This document shows, piece after piece, positions 5,741-14,393 of a stretch of 33,710 nucleotides of DNA. Below the pieces are notes generated by a model. That model made no database searches. It saw only the letters and a list, made by a program, of their open reading frames with translations, and was not told where the DNA came from. Where the stretch lies: positions 1-33,710 of IMG/VR virus record IMGVR_UViG_3300044616_000369. One strand, written 5' to 3'. Origin of the DNA: a virus. Each line of letters opens with the position of its first letter. Within the stretch, counting starts at the first letter, position 1. Made by a program: the position numbers and the translations under genes.

Positions 5741-7699
5741 TTAGAACCGAGCCGCACCTTGCGCGCCGAGGTTTAACAAGCCCCGGATAACCCCAAGCTC
5801 TACGGCGTTATTACGCTTGCGCTTGTTTTTGAGCGCATCCGTGACACGCGGCAGCATGGTTGACAGGTTTTCGCTGCCAGTAATCGGCAAGAGACGCTTA
5901 GCAAGCTCGTTACGCACGGCCTCTGTGTTTCCGGTCATTGAGTTCCAAACACCACGAGCGCCGGCAGTCGCCGCCCCCTTGACGTTTCCAGAAAGAAGAT
6001 TGCTGAGAATTGCCGGATCAATACCCATGTCGGCAGCGTCAGCTGCATTCTCTACCGTCTTAGAACCGCCGGAAGCCTCAGTCAGCGTTGAGTGCATACG
6101 ACGCTCACGATCAAGCCGCGCCATCATGTCACTAAGGCGTTCAGGAACCGCGAAGGCTTCCATCTTGGCCTGAGTATTCGGTGAAAACTTAGCCCGATTA
6201 GCCCCCGGAGCCGCGTTATTGACGATGCGCGTCTCTAGCGGGTCTACAAAGCCAGCACGGAACGGAGCCTGCTGGTCAGCCGGCATAGACAGGAAGCCAG
6301 GGACAACATCCTGAGACAACGCAGAGCCAGCGGCTTCTTTGCCAGACTGAACCGCCTCAATCTGTTTGCTCTGCTGGCGGAAACGATCACGAGCGGCGGC
6401 ATAGGGATATGAAGCATTTGCGAGAGCATCATCAAGTGCATCTCTCACAGGTTTAAGCTCGCGCTGCTGCGTCGGATTGGCGCTGTCAATCATGCTATCC
6501 ATATCGCGCTTAGCCCTGAAGGCTGAGCGGAAATCAGTCAGCGTCTCATCCCCGTTTGTGAGCATTCCACGCGCCCGGCGGATAATCGCCTCAACGGTGT
6601 CGTCAGGGAGATTTGAGCCACCTGGCAGTCCCTTACCCACGCCCGGCTCTAGATAATTGTCGGCAACGCCTATGGCTTGCGACGGATCGACGAACTCAGC
6701 GCTATTTCGGGCATTGCCGTAATTTACGTCCGCCTCAACCTTACGCTGCGCGCGTAAATCTTTTTCAGTCTGAGCCGCCGTCTTTGGGGCGTCAAACCCT
6801 TCACGAAGGATATTTACGACACGATCAGGCTGATCGGATTGGCGGGTATGGAGAAAGTCTAACGCTTCCTGACGACCGTTGCCCGGCGCTTTTGTTACCG
6901 TTGAAAGAATACGACGGCCCTCGTAATCCAGCGCGTCAGCAAGCGTATAAGGCTGCCCTGAGGAGGCGTTGACTTCATCAAGAATGTCCTGAGCGGAGCG
7001 ACCGGTGCGCTCAACCGTCTGAGCAATCTTTCTATCAGCATAGGCACCCGGATTGCGCCACGCCTCAAGGTTAGACAGAACCGGAGAAGCCGCCATCTTA
7101 GCGCCAGCCGTAGCCAGCGGAACAGCTGCGCCAGCTAGAGCGCCGCCTGCCCCACCTTTGAACGCCTTATTGAGTTTGTCGTTGAACGTGTCGCCTTCAC
7201 CGCCACCGGCTACAGCACCGTATCCCGCGCCCTCGGCTGAGCCAGCCGCTATCATCTTAGGAAGCGACATGCCTTCCTTGAGGAGCGTCATGCCAGTCTT
7301 AGCGCCGACGCCACCAGTAGCCAGACCGCCAGCAAGCTCCGCGACTGTGCCAAATGCACCAGCTCGGCGATTAGCTTCTTTCAGACGCTCATCCTCAAAC
7401 GCCTTTTCATACTTGAGACGTTCATTAAAGCTCGTCGGGGAGCCGGGATGCAGCAGCGATCCGAGGCCAGCGCGGGCATAGGCTTGAGCATCGTCGTACC
7501 AGCCGAGCGTCTGACCTTGAGCGAATTTGCGCTTGTAATCATCCATTGGGCCGTAGAGGTCGGCGTTCTGTTTCAGACGCTGTTGCGCCGCCTCATGGTA
7601 TTTGTCGATATGCGGGACAGCCTGCAGAGCTGACGCCTGATCTTCGGCGTCAACCTCAAATTTCCGACCGTCATCAAGCTCAATCTGGAATATCGGCAT
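5741..7699 (-). CDS. Large internal virion / DNA-ejection-type protein, 652 aa
   Basis: The N-terminus MPIFQIELDDGRKFEVDAED with QASALQAV is a short domain seen at the start of several phage virion proteins. A helical region follows, then a Gly/Ala-rich hydrophobic part, about residues 110-205 (ELAGGLATGGVGAKTG, GAGGALAGAAVPLATAG), that could insert in a membrane. A long charged helical C-terminal half completes it. Size, composition and place at the end of the virion genes fit an ejection protein that leaves the capsid with DNA, like T7 gp15/gp16 or P22 gp16/gp20 by analogy; I see no direct homology. No catalytic motif is recognised. Confidence 0.65.
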   Translation of the reverse strand: MPIFQIELDDGRKFEVDAEDQASALQAVPHIDKYHEAAQQRLKQNADLYGPMDDYKRKFAQGQTLGWYDDAQAYARAGLGSLLHPGSPTSFNERLKYEKAFEDERLKEANRRAGAFGTVAELAGGLATGGVGAKTGMTLLKEGMSLPKMIAAGSAEGAGYGAVAGGGEGDTFNDKLNKAFKGGAGGALAGAAVPLATAGAKMAASPVLSNLEAWRNPGAYADRKIAQTVERTGRSAQDILDEVNASSGQPYTLADALDYEGRRILSTVTKAPGNGRQEALDFLHTRQSDQPDRVVNILREGFDAPKTAAQTEKDLRAQRKVEADVNYGNARNSAEFVDPSQAIGVADNYLEPGVGKGLPGGSNLPDDTVEAIIRRARGMLTNGDETLTDFRSAFRAKRDMDSMIDSANPTQQRELKPVRDALDDALANASYPYAAARDRFRQQSKQIEAVQSGKEAAGSALSQDVVPGFLSMPADQQAPFRAGFVDPLETRIVNNAAPGANRAKFSPNTQAKMEAFAVPERLSDMMARLDRERRMHSTLTEASGGSKTVENAADAADMGIDPAILSNLLSGNVKGAATAGARGVWNSMTGNTEAVRNELAKRLLPITGSENLSTMLPRVTDALKNKRKRNNAVELGVIRGLLNLGAQGAARF

Positions 7700-7710
7700 T
7701 TCGACTACTT

Positions 7711-8877
7711 TCAGTTGATTTGGCGGATGCTTTTGACTTTTCTAGACTGAGCAGGAGCTGCCCGACCGTCGTTATTTTTATAACCATCGGCCATTCTCTG
7801 AAGTTCGCTAATGCTGTCGTCGTATAGTTTTTGCAGCATAGGACGGTCTGCTGGATTTGATCCGGCAATCAAGCTCTGAATATGCTGAGCGCGCATCTGG
7901 GCTTTCTGGATAAGCTGAGCATCCTCATCGCCGGGCATTGGCGTGAAAATACGCTTTTTGTCAGCCATCTCAGCAGGCCCGACGACAGCGCCAGAACGTG
8001 GCCGAACGACGCTATCAACAAAACTATTGGCCTGTGCATCGCCCGTTAGATATTTGTCTCCGGCCCATGAGCCATTAAGCGCCGGGATCATATTTACCCG
8101 CGCCTTGTAGCCGCTTTTCAGATCACCCGAATATTTCGGGTCTGACAGGATTTTATGGGCCGCAATAGCTTCCTTTGCATAGGTAAGGTTCTTGTCTTCA
8201 GTCTCTGTGCGCTTGGCATTCTCTGGATCAACGCCGCCTTTACCAGCGCCTCCAATCGGGACAACGTCTGTGCTGCCGGGAGTAGCCCAACCCTTACCGC
8301 CGCCGGGAAGGTCTACCATCTGAGGCGTCGCAGCGGCTTTAGCCGGCGGGGCGAGAAGATGGTCAATCTGAGCCTGCTTGTAACGACGATCAAGCTGAGC
8401 ATCCGGGGTATTCGCCAGCGCCTGATTGACGATTAGCTTTTTGATGCCTTCCGAGCCGATGGCGTCAGCCACCTCCGGCTTAATGCCCAGACCAGCCAGA
8501 TATTGCGGATCAGACAGCTTGGCATCAACCGACGCCTGACGGGCCTGTTCGTTCTGTTCCTGCTGAGCGCGGACAGCCATTAGCCGAGCCTGAGCGGCGT
8601 TCTGAACGTCTCCCTGAATGCCACCCATATACTGAGGGGCTTGGGCGATGATCGTGGCGCGTTCCTTCGGCGTCATACGCTGACCGGCGGCGACCAGAAG
8701 CATACCAAGCTGGCCCATGCGGTTCATCATGGCGTTTTGGTAATCCTGCGCCTGTGCGTTCTGCAGCGTCGGCATAGCGATGGCGGATGCAGACGGCGTC
8801 GGAGAATTTACAGGCTGGCCGGATGATGGCTGACCACCCAAAATACGCGAAAGGAAATCTTCGTTAAAAATAGCCAT
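7711..8877 (-). CDS. Internal virion protein, 388 aa
   Basis: The protein is rich in Gln, Ala and Met (QNAMMNRMGQLGMLLVAAG near 50-70, then NAAQARLMAVRAQQEQNEQA), mostly helical, with a glycine-rich linker near 190-220. The composition is typical of internal or ejection proteins of podoviruses. The ATG at 8877 overlaps the stop of the transglycosylase-like gene (TAATG). No enzyme motif is visible. It sits between a virion muralytic enzyme and the 652-aa protein, so the three probably form the ejection apparatus. Confidence 0.6.
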   Translation of the reverse strand: MAIFNEDFLSRILGGQPSSGQPVNSPTPSASAIAMPTLQNAQAQDYQNAMMNRMGQLGMLLVAAGQRMTPKERATIIAQAPQYMGGIQGDVQNAAQARLMAVRAQQEQNEQARQASVDAKLSDPQYLAGLGIKPEVADAIGSEGIKKLIVNQALANTPDAQLDRRYKQAQIDHLLAPPAKAAATPQMVDLPGGGKGWATPGSTDVVPIGGAGKGGVDPENAKRTETEDKNLTYAKEAIAAHKILSDPKYSGDLKSGYKARVNMIPALNGSWAGDKYLTGDAQANSFVDSVVRPRSGAVVGPAEMADKKRIFTPMPGDEDAQLIQKAQMRAQHIQSLIAGSNPADRPMLQKLYDDSISELQRMADGYKNNDGRAAPAQSRKVKSIRQIN

Positions 8878-9530
8878 TACATCCCCCCGCCAAGCAGGCC
8901 AGCAAGCGAGGCTTGATGCACCTGATCGTGCAGCGCCTTCATCTGCCGCTTCATTTCGTCGTCGTATTCGGTGTTTTTCTGCTCTTCATCGGCCATAGCC
9001 TGGCGCAGCCCGAGCAGACCGTATGGAATAGTTTTCTCTGCCTTCGGCTTCTCTTTGAGGATGTCCTCAATGCTGTATGGCTGCTCCTGGTCAGCCGCCG
9101 TATAAGACAGCGGCGCGGACATAGGCTCTTCGGAAACGCCGTTCGCCGCTAATGGAGCCTGACCGCTCATCTCGGCAACGTGGTTGGCAACAGAACCGAA
9201 ACCATCGCTAGACTTGTAATGCCCAGGTGAGCCGGCGTTCACCGTCGAATACAGGTCAAGTAGACCCATTCCCGGCTTGAACCCGCGCGCCGCCAGAAAT
9301 TTCATCGTGGCGTCAATCTGGTTCTGGGCTGACGGGTTTGCCGTATCAACGCCAAACTGCTTACGCTCATTCGGGCCAAACTGGATGAGGCCGAAATACT
9401 GACCGCCCTTCCCGCCCCAGACACCTGGACGGCCAGAGCTTTCGTAGTTCATCACTTTGAGAAGGTCGTCAGCGTTATAGCCGGCAGCCTGCGCTTTCTG
9501 CCGCAGGTAGGCGATGTCCTGTGGCGTCAT
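8877..9530 (-). CDS. Virion-associated lytic transglycosylase-like protein
   Basis: A 217-aa protein. The N-terminal half (about 1-105) looks like a lysozyme/SLT fold: catalytic Glu30 in VMNYESSGRPG, then GGQYFGLIQFG as the second SLT block, and a later LDLYSTVNAGSPG matching the third. The C-terminal half is a charged helical tail ending GLLGGGM, probably for virion attachment. It likely opens a hole in peptidoglycan during infection rather than acting at lysis, as it is placed among ejection protein genes. It is coupled by TAATG to the next gene. Confidence 0.75.
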   Translation of the reverse strand: MTPQDIAYLRQKAQAAGYNADDLLKVMNYESSGRPGVWGGKGGQYFGLIQFGPNERKQFGVDTANPSAQNQIDATMKFLAARGFKPGMGLLDLYSTVNAGSPGHYKSSDGFGSVANHVAEMSGQAPLAANGVSEEPMSAPLSYTAADQEQPYSIEDILKEKPKAEKTIPYGLLGLRQAMADEEQKNTEYDDEMKRQMKALHDQVHQASLAGLLGGGM

Positions 9531-9532
9531 CG

Positions 9533-10585
9533 TTACTGCATCCTTGGGTTGCTGTAGCTGCTAGGGAACGGCGACGCGCCGAGAAGGCCGAGGCCGAGGG
9601 AGCCAAGTCCGCTAAAACCACCAGAGCCAAGCATCGAGAGGCCGCCCAAGCCAAGGCCGAGAGCCGTAGTCAGCGGGCTGCTGGATGATTGTTGCTGCGG
9701 CGCGTATCCGATGCTCGTCGTATTAGAGCTGCCGGTTGAGCTAGTGTTATGTGGGGCAGAGGAAACCGTCTGGTTATACGTCTGCTGAGCCTGCAGAGGA
9801 TACTGGTTCTGATACTGCCAGAGGGCCATGTTCTTATCCAGCGCACCCTGCAGCGTCTGCTGGCCGAGTGAGCCGTAGGTGAGCAGATTGTTAATGTCGG
9901 CAGCATTCGCGCCACGCGCCGTCGTGCCAAGATTAGCCATCGCGTTTCCGCCGGCCAGAGCATTGGCCGCGTTCTGCTGAGCAGCGGCGTTCTGCCTCTG
10001 AACATCGGAGCCAAGCAAGCTCGTGGCGTTATTGTAGCCGGACTGAAGAAGGTTCGCGATTAGGTTATTCGTGTTCAGGTTATTCTGAGCCGTCGCTACG
10101 CCTTCCTGAACGCCGTGGCGGGAGCCGCCAAAAGCTCTCGCGGCAATCGCCTGATCGTCAGTCTGTTTTAGAGACTGATCAAGGTTCTGCTTGCTCAAGT
10201 CCTGAACGCTGTTCACGACATTATTGATATACGGGTTCATATACTGGCTGATGCCAGACAGACCACCAGAAAGCGTCGCCGGAGCAATTTCATTCATAGA
10301 ACGATCAATAGCGCCCTGCGCCTGATCGTAATATGGCTGAGCGCCTCCAATGCTGTCACGGATCATTTGGCCGGCAGCCTCCTGATCGTTGTTCAAGCCA
10401 GCGGCTAGCGGGGCGTTATACTGCGGCGTTCCAGCAGCAACGATATTCTTGGCGTTGTTGATGCCGAATTGAGAGGCATTTGTCAGCCAGTCAGGAATAG
10501 TCGTGCTTTGAGACGTATTTGAGCTGCTAGATTGAACGCTCGGCATCGGGTAATACATCGAGCCGCCGCCGCCACCTTTCGACAT
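9533..10585 (-). CDS. Gln/Asn/Ser/Gly-rich virion structural protein, 350 aa
   Basis: It starts with MSKGGGGGSMYYPMPS. The middle is helical and rich in Asn, Gln and Ala (NNVVNSVQDLSKQNLDQS, DAQ/NAAAQQNAANALAGG), and the C-terminus is a Gly/Leu/Ser-rich hydrophobic tail (LGLGLGGLSMLGSGG). The pattern resembles an internal or ejection protein with a membrane-active end. GAAGGGATAAAGAAA before the ATG contains an acceptable ribosome binding site. No fold is recognised with certainty; it could also be a tail needle or plug component. Confidence 0.6.
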   Translation of the reverse strand: MSKGGGGGSMYYPMPSVQSSSSNTSQSTTIPDWLTNASQFGINNAKNIVAAGTPQYNAPLAAGLNNDQEAAGQMIRDSIGGAQPYYDQAQGAIDRSMNEIAPATLSGGLSGISQYMNPYINNVVNSVQDLSKQNLDQSLKQTDDQAIAARAFGGSRHGVQEGVATAQNNLNTNNLIANLLQSGYNNATSLLGSDVQRQNAAAQQNAANALAGGNAMANLGTTARGANAADINNLLTYGSLGQQTLQGALDKNMALWQYQNQYPLQAQQTYNQTVSSAPHNTSSTGSSNTTSIGYAPQQQSSSSPLTTALGLGLGGLSMLGSGGFSGLGSLGLGLLGASPFPSSYSNPRMQ

Positions 10586-10589
10586 TTCT

Positions 10590-10964
10590 TTATCCCTTCA
10601 AGTCACATTCGAACGTCACGCATCTCGGCTTAAACTCAGGCGGGAAACGCTTGAGAAAACCTTTTCGTGACACAGAGGTTAGAGACGAACAGCCGTTTTC
10701 AATACCGAAAGCCTTGACCTTCGGCAGATAAATCTCAAACAGCCTGTTTAGGTTTCCAGCTGCAATAAACAGATGCAGGACACGTTTCTGCGGATACTGG
10801 ATAATCTCAGTTACAACGCAGCATTGGTCGTCACCAAAATATTGGAAACGACCCGACTTGATACCTTCCGCGATGTCTTCTCTTGTGTGGGTATGCCCGC
10901 CGAGCGCAAGAGCCTTATCGAAAAGCTCCGGCAATGTTTTAGAGAGGCGGCTGGATTGTGCCAC
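10590..10964 (-). CDS. Small phage protein with acyltransferase-like fold (tentative), 124 aa
   Basis: The start is GTG at 10964, overlapping the previous gene by 26 nt. The order of a REDIAEGIKSGRFQYF segment, a VTEIIQYPQKRVLHLFIAAGN strand pair and a C-terminal AFGIENGCSSLTSVSRKG is like a small family beside nozzle genes in marine and rhizobial podophages that I associate with a GNAT-like fold. The acetyl-CoA loop is not clear, so activity is doubtful. The role is unknown; possibly a virion or head-completion accessory. Confidence 0.55.
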   Translation of the reverse strand: MAQSSRLSKTLPELFDKALALGGHTHTREDIAEGIKSGRFQYFGDDQCCVVTEIIQYPQKRVLHLFIAAGNLNRLFEIYLPKVKAFGIENGCSSLTSVSRKGFLKRFPPEFKPRCVTFECDLKG

Positions 10965-11190
10965 GGGTCGCCACAGCCGTTTGCAATACGCCAGAGTTGT
11001 TGACCGTCACCTCGTAGACAGTGCCATTCGGAGCCTGCAGCAATATCTGCTGCTGAACAGTATTCGGGCCGGCGAGATTAGACAGCCGGCGCGCCAAGAT
11101 AGACATGAAAGAGGTGAAATATTGCGGGTCATACTTGCCGGGAACAACGCCGAATGATGGTAGCGGTGTCGGCTTAGTCGGTGTCGTCAA
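10939..11190 (-). CDS. Small structural or accessory protein, 83 aa
   Basis: The start is TTG at 11190 inside a TTGA overlap with the nozzle-like gene stop, with an excellent GGAGG 6 nt upstream that supports this unusual start. The N-terminus is Pro/Thr-rich (TTPTKPTPLPSFGVVPG), then a helix (YFTSFMSILARRLSNLAG), then beta-like text (ILLQAPNGTVYEVTVNNSG). No family is named. It lies between nozzle and internal protein genes, so a virion part is likely. Confidence 0.6.
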   Translation of the reverse strand: MTTPTKPTPLPSFGVVPGKYDPQYFTSFMSILARRLSNLAGPNTVQQQILLQAPNGTVYEVTVNNSGVLQTAVATRGTIQPPL

Positions 11191-13007
11191 CGGCGACCTC
11201 CAGCGGACTGAATGTCAAACCGCATCTGCCCGACGCTCCAGTAATCGTCGTTTGTAGCTTCAATACGCAGGCGGATGTCACGCCCAGAAACGCGGGTATC
11301 GGTATAGCCATCAGACCTCGGGCTGTACGGGCCAAACGTCGCTTCATTCTGGCTAGGCGCATAGCGTGACTTGAAGGCAATGGAATAGTTCGTCACATCG
11401 CTATCCGGGTCAGACGATACGAGCGCCTGATTGACCTCGATGTATTTGTCGCCCTGCCCGAAATCTAGGACAGCGGTTTCAGCCCAGACGTTTCCGACAC
11501 GAGATGCGCCGTCATCCAGCCAGCCGTCCTCAAACTGGTAGACGTTGTCGTCTGTCTTAGCACCAATCGGATAGCTAGCCGTAACCGCGCCAACCGCAGC
11601 CGTCACACTTCGCTGCCCCTTGATCCAAAAGTTCTCTGCATAGTTCCAGATTACGTAATTGTTGCACTCGTTATCCGCAGAATGAATATCAGGATAATCA
11701 AACCAGAACTCAGGATAGGCTCCGTTCTCATGCATGTGAGAGCGGTAATTTCCATAGAGCGGGTCGTAGTTCTGCTTGATGTCGTTCCACATTGGACAAT
11801 CAAGCAAGCGGATCGCGCCGCCGGAATAGACCCAGAAACCTTCCTCGCCGAACCACACAGTATATGGGCCTCCGCTAGAAATGGCATTCGGTGATGAGAA
11901 TGTCGTAGACCCTAACTTTTCGACGCCGTAAAAATACGGAGCGCCGACATAGCGCATGAGGAAGCACTCATGCTGCGTCAGGATTAGGATGCCTTCCTTG
12001 ACGCGGACGCCGGTAATAATCGGCGACGAGGCTTCAAGGTCGATATAGCCAGCCTGTCCGGTAGAGACGTTGAACGTCCAGCCGTTATAGTCTTCCAGAT
12101 CAGACCAAGCCACGCGACGCGGGTTGCCGCCAGCACCTAGAAGCACCACAGCGCGCTCAGAGGTCACGGCGACTGCGACATTATCTATCGGGGCATTCGA
12201 CGGGACATCCATTTTCGGGACGACGCCGGTAGTTGGCGCAAGATGTAGTAAGCGACCATCCGACGAGCAGACGCCGAGCAAGTCTTGACCAAAAGATGCA
12301 AACGACCAGTGGTCTGGTTTACGGAAGATTGGCGGGTTAGTGGAGCGCTGACGACCATAGTTATCTTGGCCGACCATCCATTTGCCGGTATGGACGCCAG
12401 ATTGGGTGCCAGAGGTATTAACCGCCGTCCCGTTCTTGCCGCCAGAAGCTAAGCAAATCTGGAACGTGTCAGTGCTTACCGGGAGAACGTAGTAATCAGT
12501 GCCAGACGTGATGCCGGTCGGCAATGCGCCGGTCGTCGTGAAATTGACCACGTCATCCGAGGTAAGGCCGTGGCTCGTCCATGTAATAACTGCCGGGCTG
12601 GCAATGGTAATTGTAACAGTCGCGCTAGAGGCTACCGTCGTTCCCGCCGTGTCGGAGATAGGATCAACATCCGTTCCCCAGTCCAATGAGCCGTAACCAC
12701 CGCCGGACACAGCGTTCATGGAAACAAAGCTTGCCGGCGTCACGTCAGATGTTGAGCCAAACAGGACAGCTACACCATCCTCGTGACCGATTGCCGTCCA
12801 TTCACGAGCGTCATTATCGCGCCACTGGAACAGCATCCGAACCTTAGAAGGCAGAGGCTCTGATGTAATACGGGTATTCCCGCCAATGGGCATAATCGCG
12901 CCTGAGAGCCAGCGCACGTTTGACGTTTCCCACCAGCTGTTAGGAACATCGTAAGGCGTTGCCTGACGGATCACACCAGGCTTGAATTTGACCGGAACGA
13001 ATGTCAA
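11187..13007 (-). CDS. Tail nozzle / DNA-stabilisation-type virion protein, 606 aa
   Basis: The N-terminus (FVPVKFKPGVIRQATPYDVP, then WWETSNVRWLSGAIMPIGG) is typical of podovirus nozzle or packaged-DNA-stabilisation proteins (P22 gp10-like, T7 gp12 functional counterpart). Beta-propeller-like repeats follow (RRVAWSDLEDYNGW, WFGEEGFWVYSGG, SHMHENGAYPEFWFDYPD). Residues about 122-208 are an inserted module (ITWTSHGLTSDDVVNFTTTG, GTDYYVLPVSTDTFQI) of the kind annotated as E1-FCCH-like in phage proteins. The start is TTG at 13007, with GAGG 5 nt upstream and no better start. It should sit below the portal and adaptor and hold DNA in. Confidence 0.75.
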   Translation of the reverse strand: MTFVPVKFKPGVIRQATPYDVPNSWWETSNVRWLSGAIMPIGGNTRITSEPLPSKVRMLFQWRDNDAREWTAIGHEDGVAVLFGSTSDVTPASFVSMNAVSGGGYGSLDWGTDVDPISDTAGTTVASSATVTITIASPAVITWTSHGLTSDDVVNFTTTGALPTGITSGTDYYVLPVSTDTFQICLASGGKNGTAVNTSGTQSGVHTGKWMVGQDNYGRQRSTNPPIFRKPDHWSFASFGQDLLGVCSSDGRLLHLAPTTGVVPKMDVPSNAPIDNVAVAVTSERAVVLLGAGGNPRRVAWSDLEDYNGWTFNVSTGQAGYIDLEASSPIITGVRVKEGILILTQHECFLMRYVGAPYFYGVEKLGSTTFSSPNAISSGGPYTVWFGEEGFWVYSGGAIRLLDCPMWNDIKQNYDPLYGNYRSHMHENGAYPEFWFDYPDIHSADNECNNYVIWNYAENFWIKGQRSVTAAVGAVTASYPIGAKTDDNVYQFEDGWLDDGASRVGNVWAETAVLDFGQGDKYIEVNQALVSSDPDSDVTNYSIAFKSRYAPSQNEATFGPYSPRSDGYTDTRVSGRDIRLRIEATNDDYWSVGQMRFDIQSAGGRR

Positions 13008-13015
13008 TGGAGCCT

Positions 13016-13369
13016 CTACTTTAGCTTGGTCAGCTTGTAGTGCGTCGTCAGATAGCTATCGACGAGATTATCAACCAGATTAGATATAGCCCTGATATTG
13101 CCAGCCAGCTTGTCGCGGTTCTGATCAATCGACTTTGCCTCAGAGGCGATATGCTCGGCGATGTCATCTTTATTGACCACCGCCTGCTTAACGTCGCCAA
13201 TCAAGCCATAAGCTCCCTGATGCGCCTCTACGATGGCGTCAACATTGTCGATTAGGTTGTCGTAGAAATCACCGAGGACGCCGTGTCGGTAACCGGATGT
13301 TTCGGCCCAGTGGGCAAGATGGACAGCGTTTCGCGTAGCAAAGACGCGAGAGACAAGCTCTTCGATCAT
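13016..13369 (-). CDS. Dps/ferritin-like phage protein (DUF5856-like), 117 aa
   Basis: An all-helical protein. The N-terminal pattern VSRVFATRNAVHLAHWAETS followed by LGDFYDNLIDNVDAIVEAHQ has His/Asp/Glu positions like a ferritin-like helical bundle and resembles DUF5856 proteins of large phages. The C-terminal half is another pair of helices (AEHIASEAKSIDQNRDKLAG). Metal binding is possible but the ligand set is incomplete by eye. GAGGGA lies before the ATG. Its place between fibre and nozzle genes suggests a virion or packaging accessory. Confidence 0.6.
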   Translation of the reverse strand: MIEELVSRVFATRNAVHLAHWAETSGYRHGVLGDFYDNLIDNVDAIVEAHQGAYGLIGDVKQAVVNKDDIAEHIASEAKSIDQNRDKLAGNIRAISNLVDNLVDSYLTTHYKLTKLK

Positions 13370-13376
13370 TTATCCC

Positions 13377-14054
13377 TCACGACCATGAAATTGTAATGTA
13401 GCCAGCTGCCCCGCCGCTACCGCCGGATTTGTCTTGGAAAACCCAAGCACATGTTGTTTCACAGCAGTAAACGCAGTAGGGGCCGCATCCACAATATTTT
13501 GTGCATGCACATTGATAGACATAATCAAGGCCACCACCGCCGCCGCCGCCACCCCCGCCAATAGAAGCATATACGCTCTCATTTTGATGCGTTAATATAC
13601 TGTTTTGGTTTTCGTCAGTAACCGTCCATGTAAAGCTCTGAGGCGTACCGTAAGAACCACCACCAAGACTTGGGCTACCACCAGCGCCGCCAGCAGAGGA
13701 TATGTAGTTTCCGAATGAGGTTGTTCCGCCTTGACCTCCAGGAGCCCCTCCAGAGTAATTGCCGCTCTGTCCTGCTTGGCCGCCCTGACCACCTACGACA
13801 GTTACAGTGAATGAATTAAATAATGGAATTGTGAAATTTTGGCTTCCGTAAAGTGTAGTGCTGCCAGACGTTACTGGATTTGTTATTCTTTTTGCTGAGA
13901 AATCAGAAAATGATATTGGCCCGCTTGCCGGCGTGTAACCTCTGTAATTATTATCGGTGTACCAGCGCTTATTATAATATGACCCTAAACTATTCCCGTA
14001 TCCAAATTCTGAATTTATTGCGCTCATGCTGATGGCGCTTGTCGGGAGTGTCAT
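13377..14054 (-). CDS. Glycine-rich tail-fibre/adhesin with Cys-rich segment
   Basis: A 225-aa protein. The N-terminus PTSAISMSAINSEFGYG is the short motif that begins many phage fibre proteins. Residues about 85-135 are glycine-rich (GGQGGQAGQSGNYSGGAPGG), residues 166-175 are ten consecutive Gly, and residues 182-202 hold eight Cys (CACTKYCGCGPYCVYCC core). It ends with GGSGGAAGYITISWS, the usual end of glycine-rich adhesin domains. A receptor-binding tip is likely. The gene is more AT-rich than the nozzle gene beside it, suggesting acquisition. GAGGGATAA precedes the ATG. Confidence 0.7.
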   Translation of the reverse strand: MTLPTSAISMSAINSEFGYGNSLGSYYNKRWYTDNNYRGYTPASGPISFSDFSAKRITNPVTSGSTTLYGSQNFTIPLFNSFTVTVVGGQGGQAGQSGNYSGGAPGGQGGTTSFGNYISSAGGAGGSPSLGGGSYGTPQSFTWTVTDENQNSILTHQNESVYASIGGGGGGGGGGLDYVYQCACTKYCGCGPYCVYCCETTCAWVFQDKSGGSGGAAGYITISWS

Positions 14055-14063
14055 TTATCCCTC

Positions 14064-14393
14064 TTATGGAACAGGGTAGAATATCGAATAAAGGGCGGCA
14101 ATAACGGGAGGCGCAGGAGTTTCGCCATCTACTGACCAGATTTTTTCATCTGTGTAATACCTATATTCTATTGTAGTATCAGCCATGATTTTGCCGTCAG
14201 GCACAGGAGTGGTAAACGTCATCACTGAAAAGACGCCGGGGTATTGTTTTTTTTCTTCAGGATTATTCGGATCAGGAACATCAAAGACATTTGGGAAATA
14301 TTTATCTTCCCATTTATAACCATCATTTGCCAGATTATATATGTCCCACCTATAGGCTGTATAATCCGGCTGATTGGTAATAATAACAGTCAT
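14064..14393 (-). CDS. AT-rich fibre-associated protein of unknown function, 109 aa
   Basis: The product is rich in Tyr, Pro and Asp (YTAYRWDIYNLANDGYKW, FDVPDPNNPEEKKQYPG) and looks like an all-beta domain. The ATG overlaps the stop of the S74 fibre gene (ATGA). Base composition is visibly AT-richer than in flanking packaging and head genes. It could be a small fibre part or a fibre chaperone; nothing in the sequence decides. Confidence 0.6.
   Translation of the reverse strand: MTVIITNQPDYTAYRWDIYNLANDGYKWEDKYFPNVFDVPDPNNPEEKKQYPGVFSVMTFTTPVPDGKIMADTTIEYRYYTDEKIWSVDGETPAPPVIAALYSIFYPVP

Noticed and set aside
7053-7481. 142-codon + strand frame opposite the 652-aa virion protein gene
   Set aside because: Ala/Pro/Ser-rich shadow of a Gly/Ala-rich coding stretch on the - strand.
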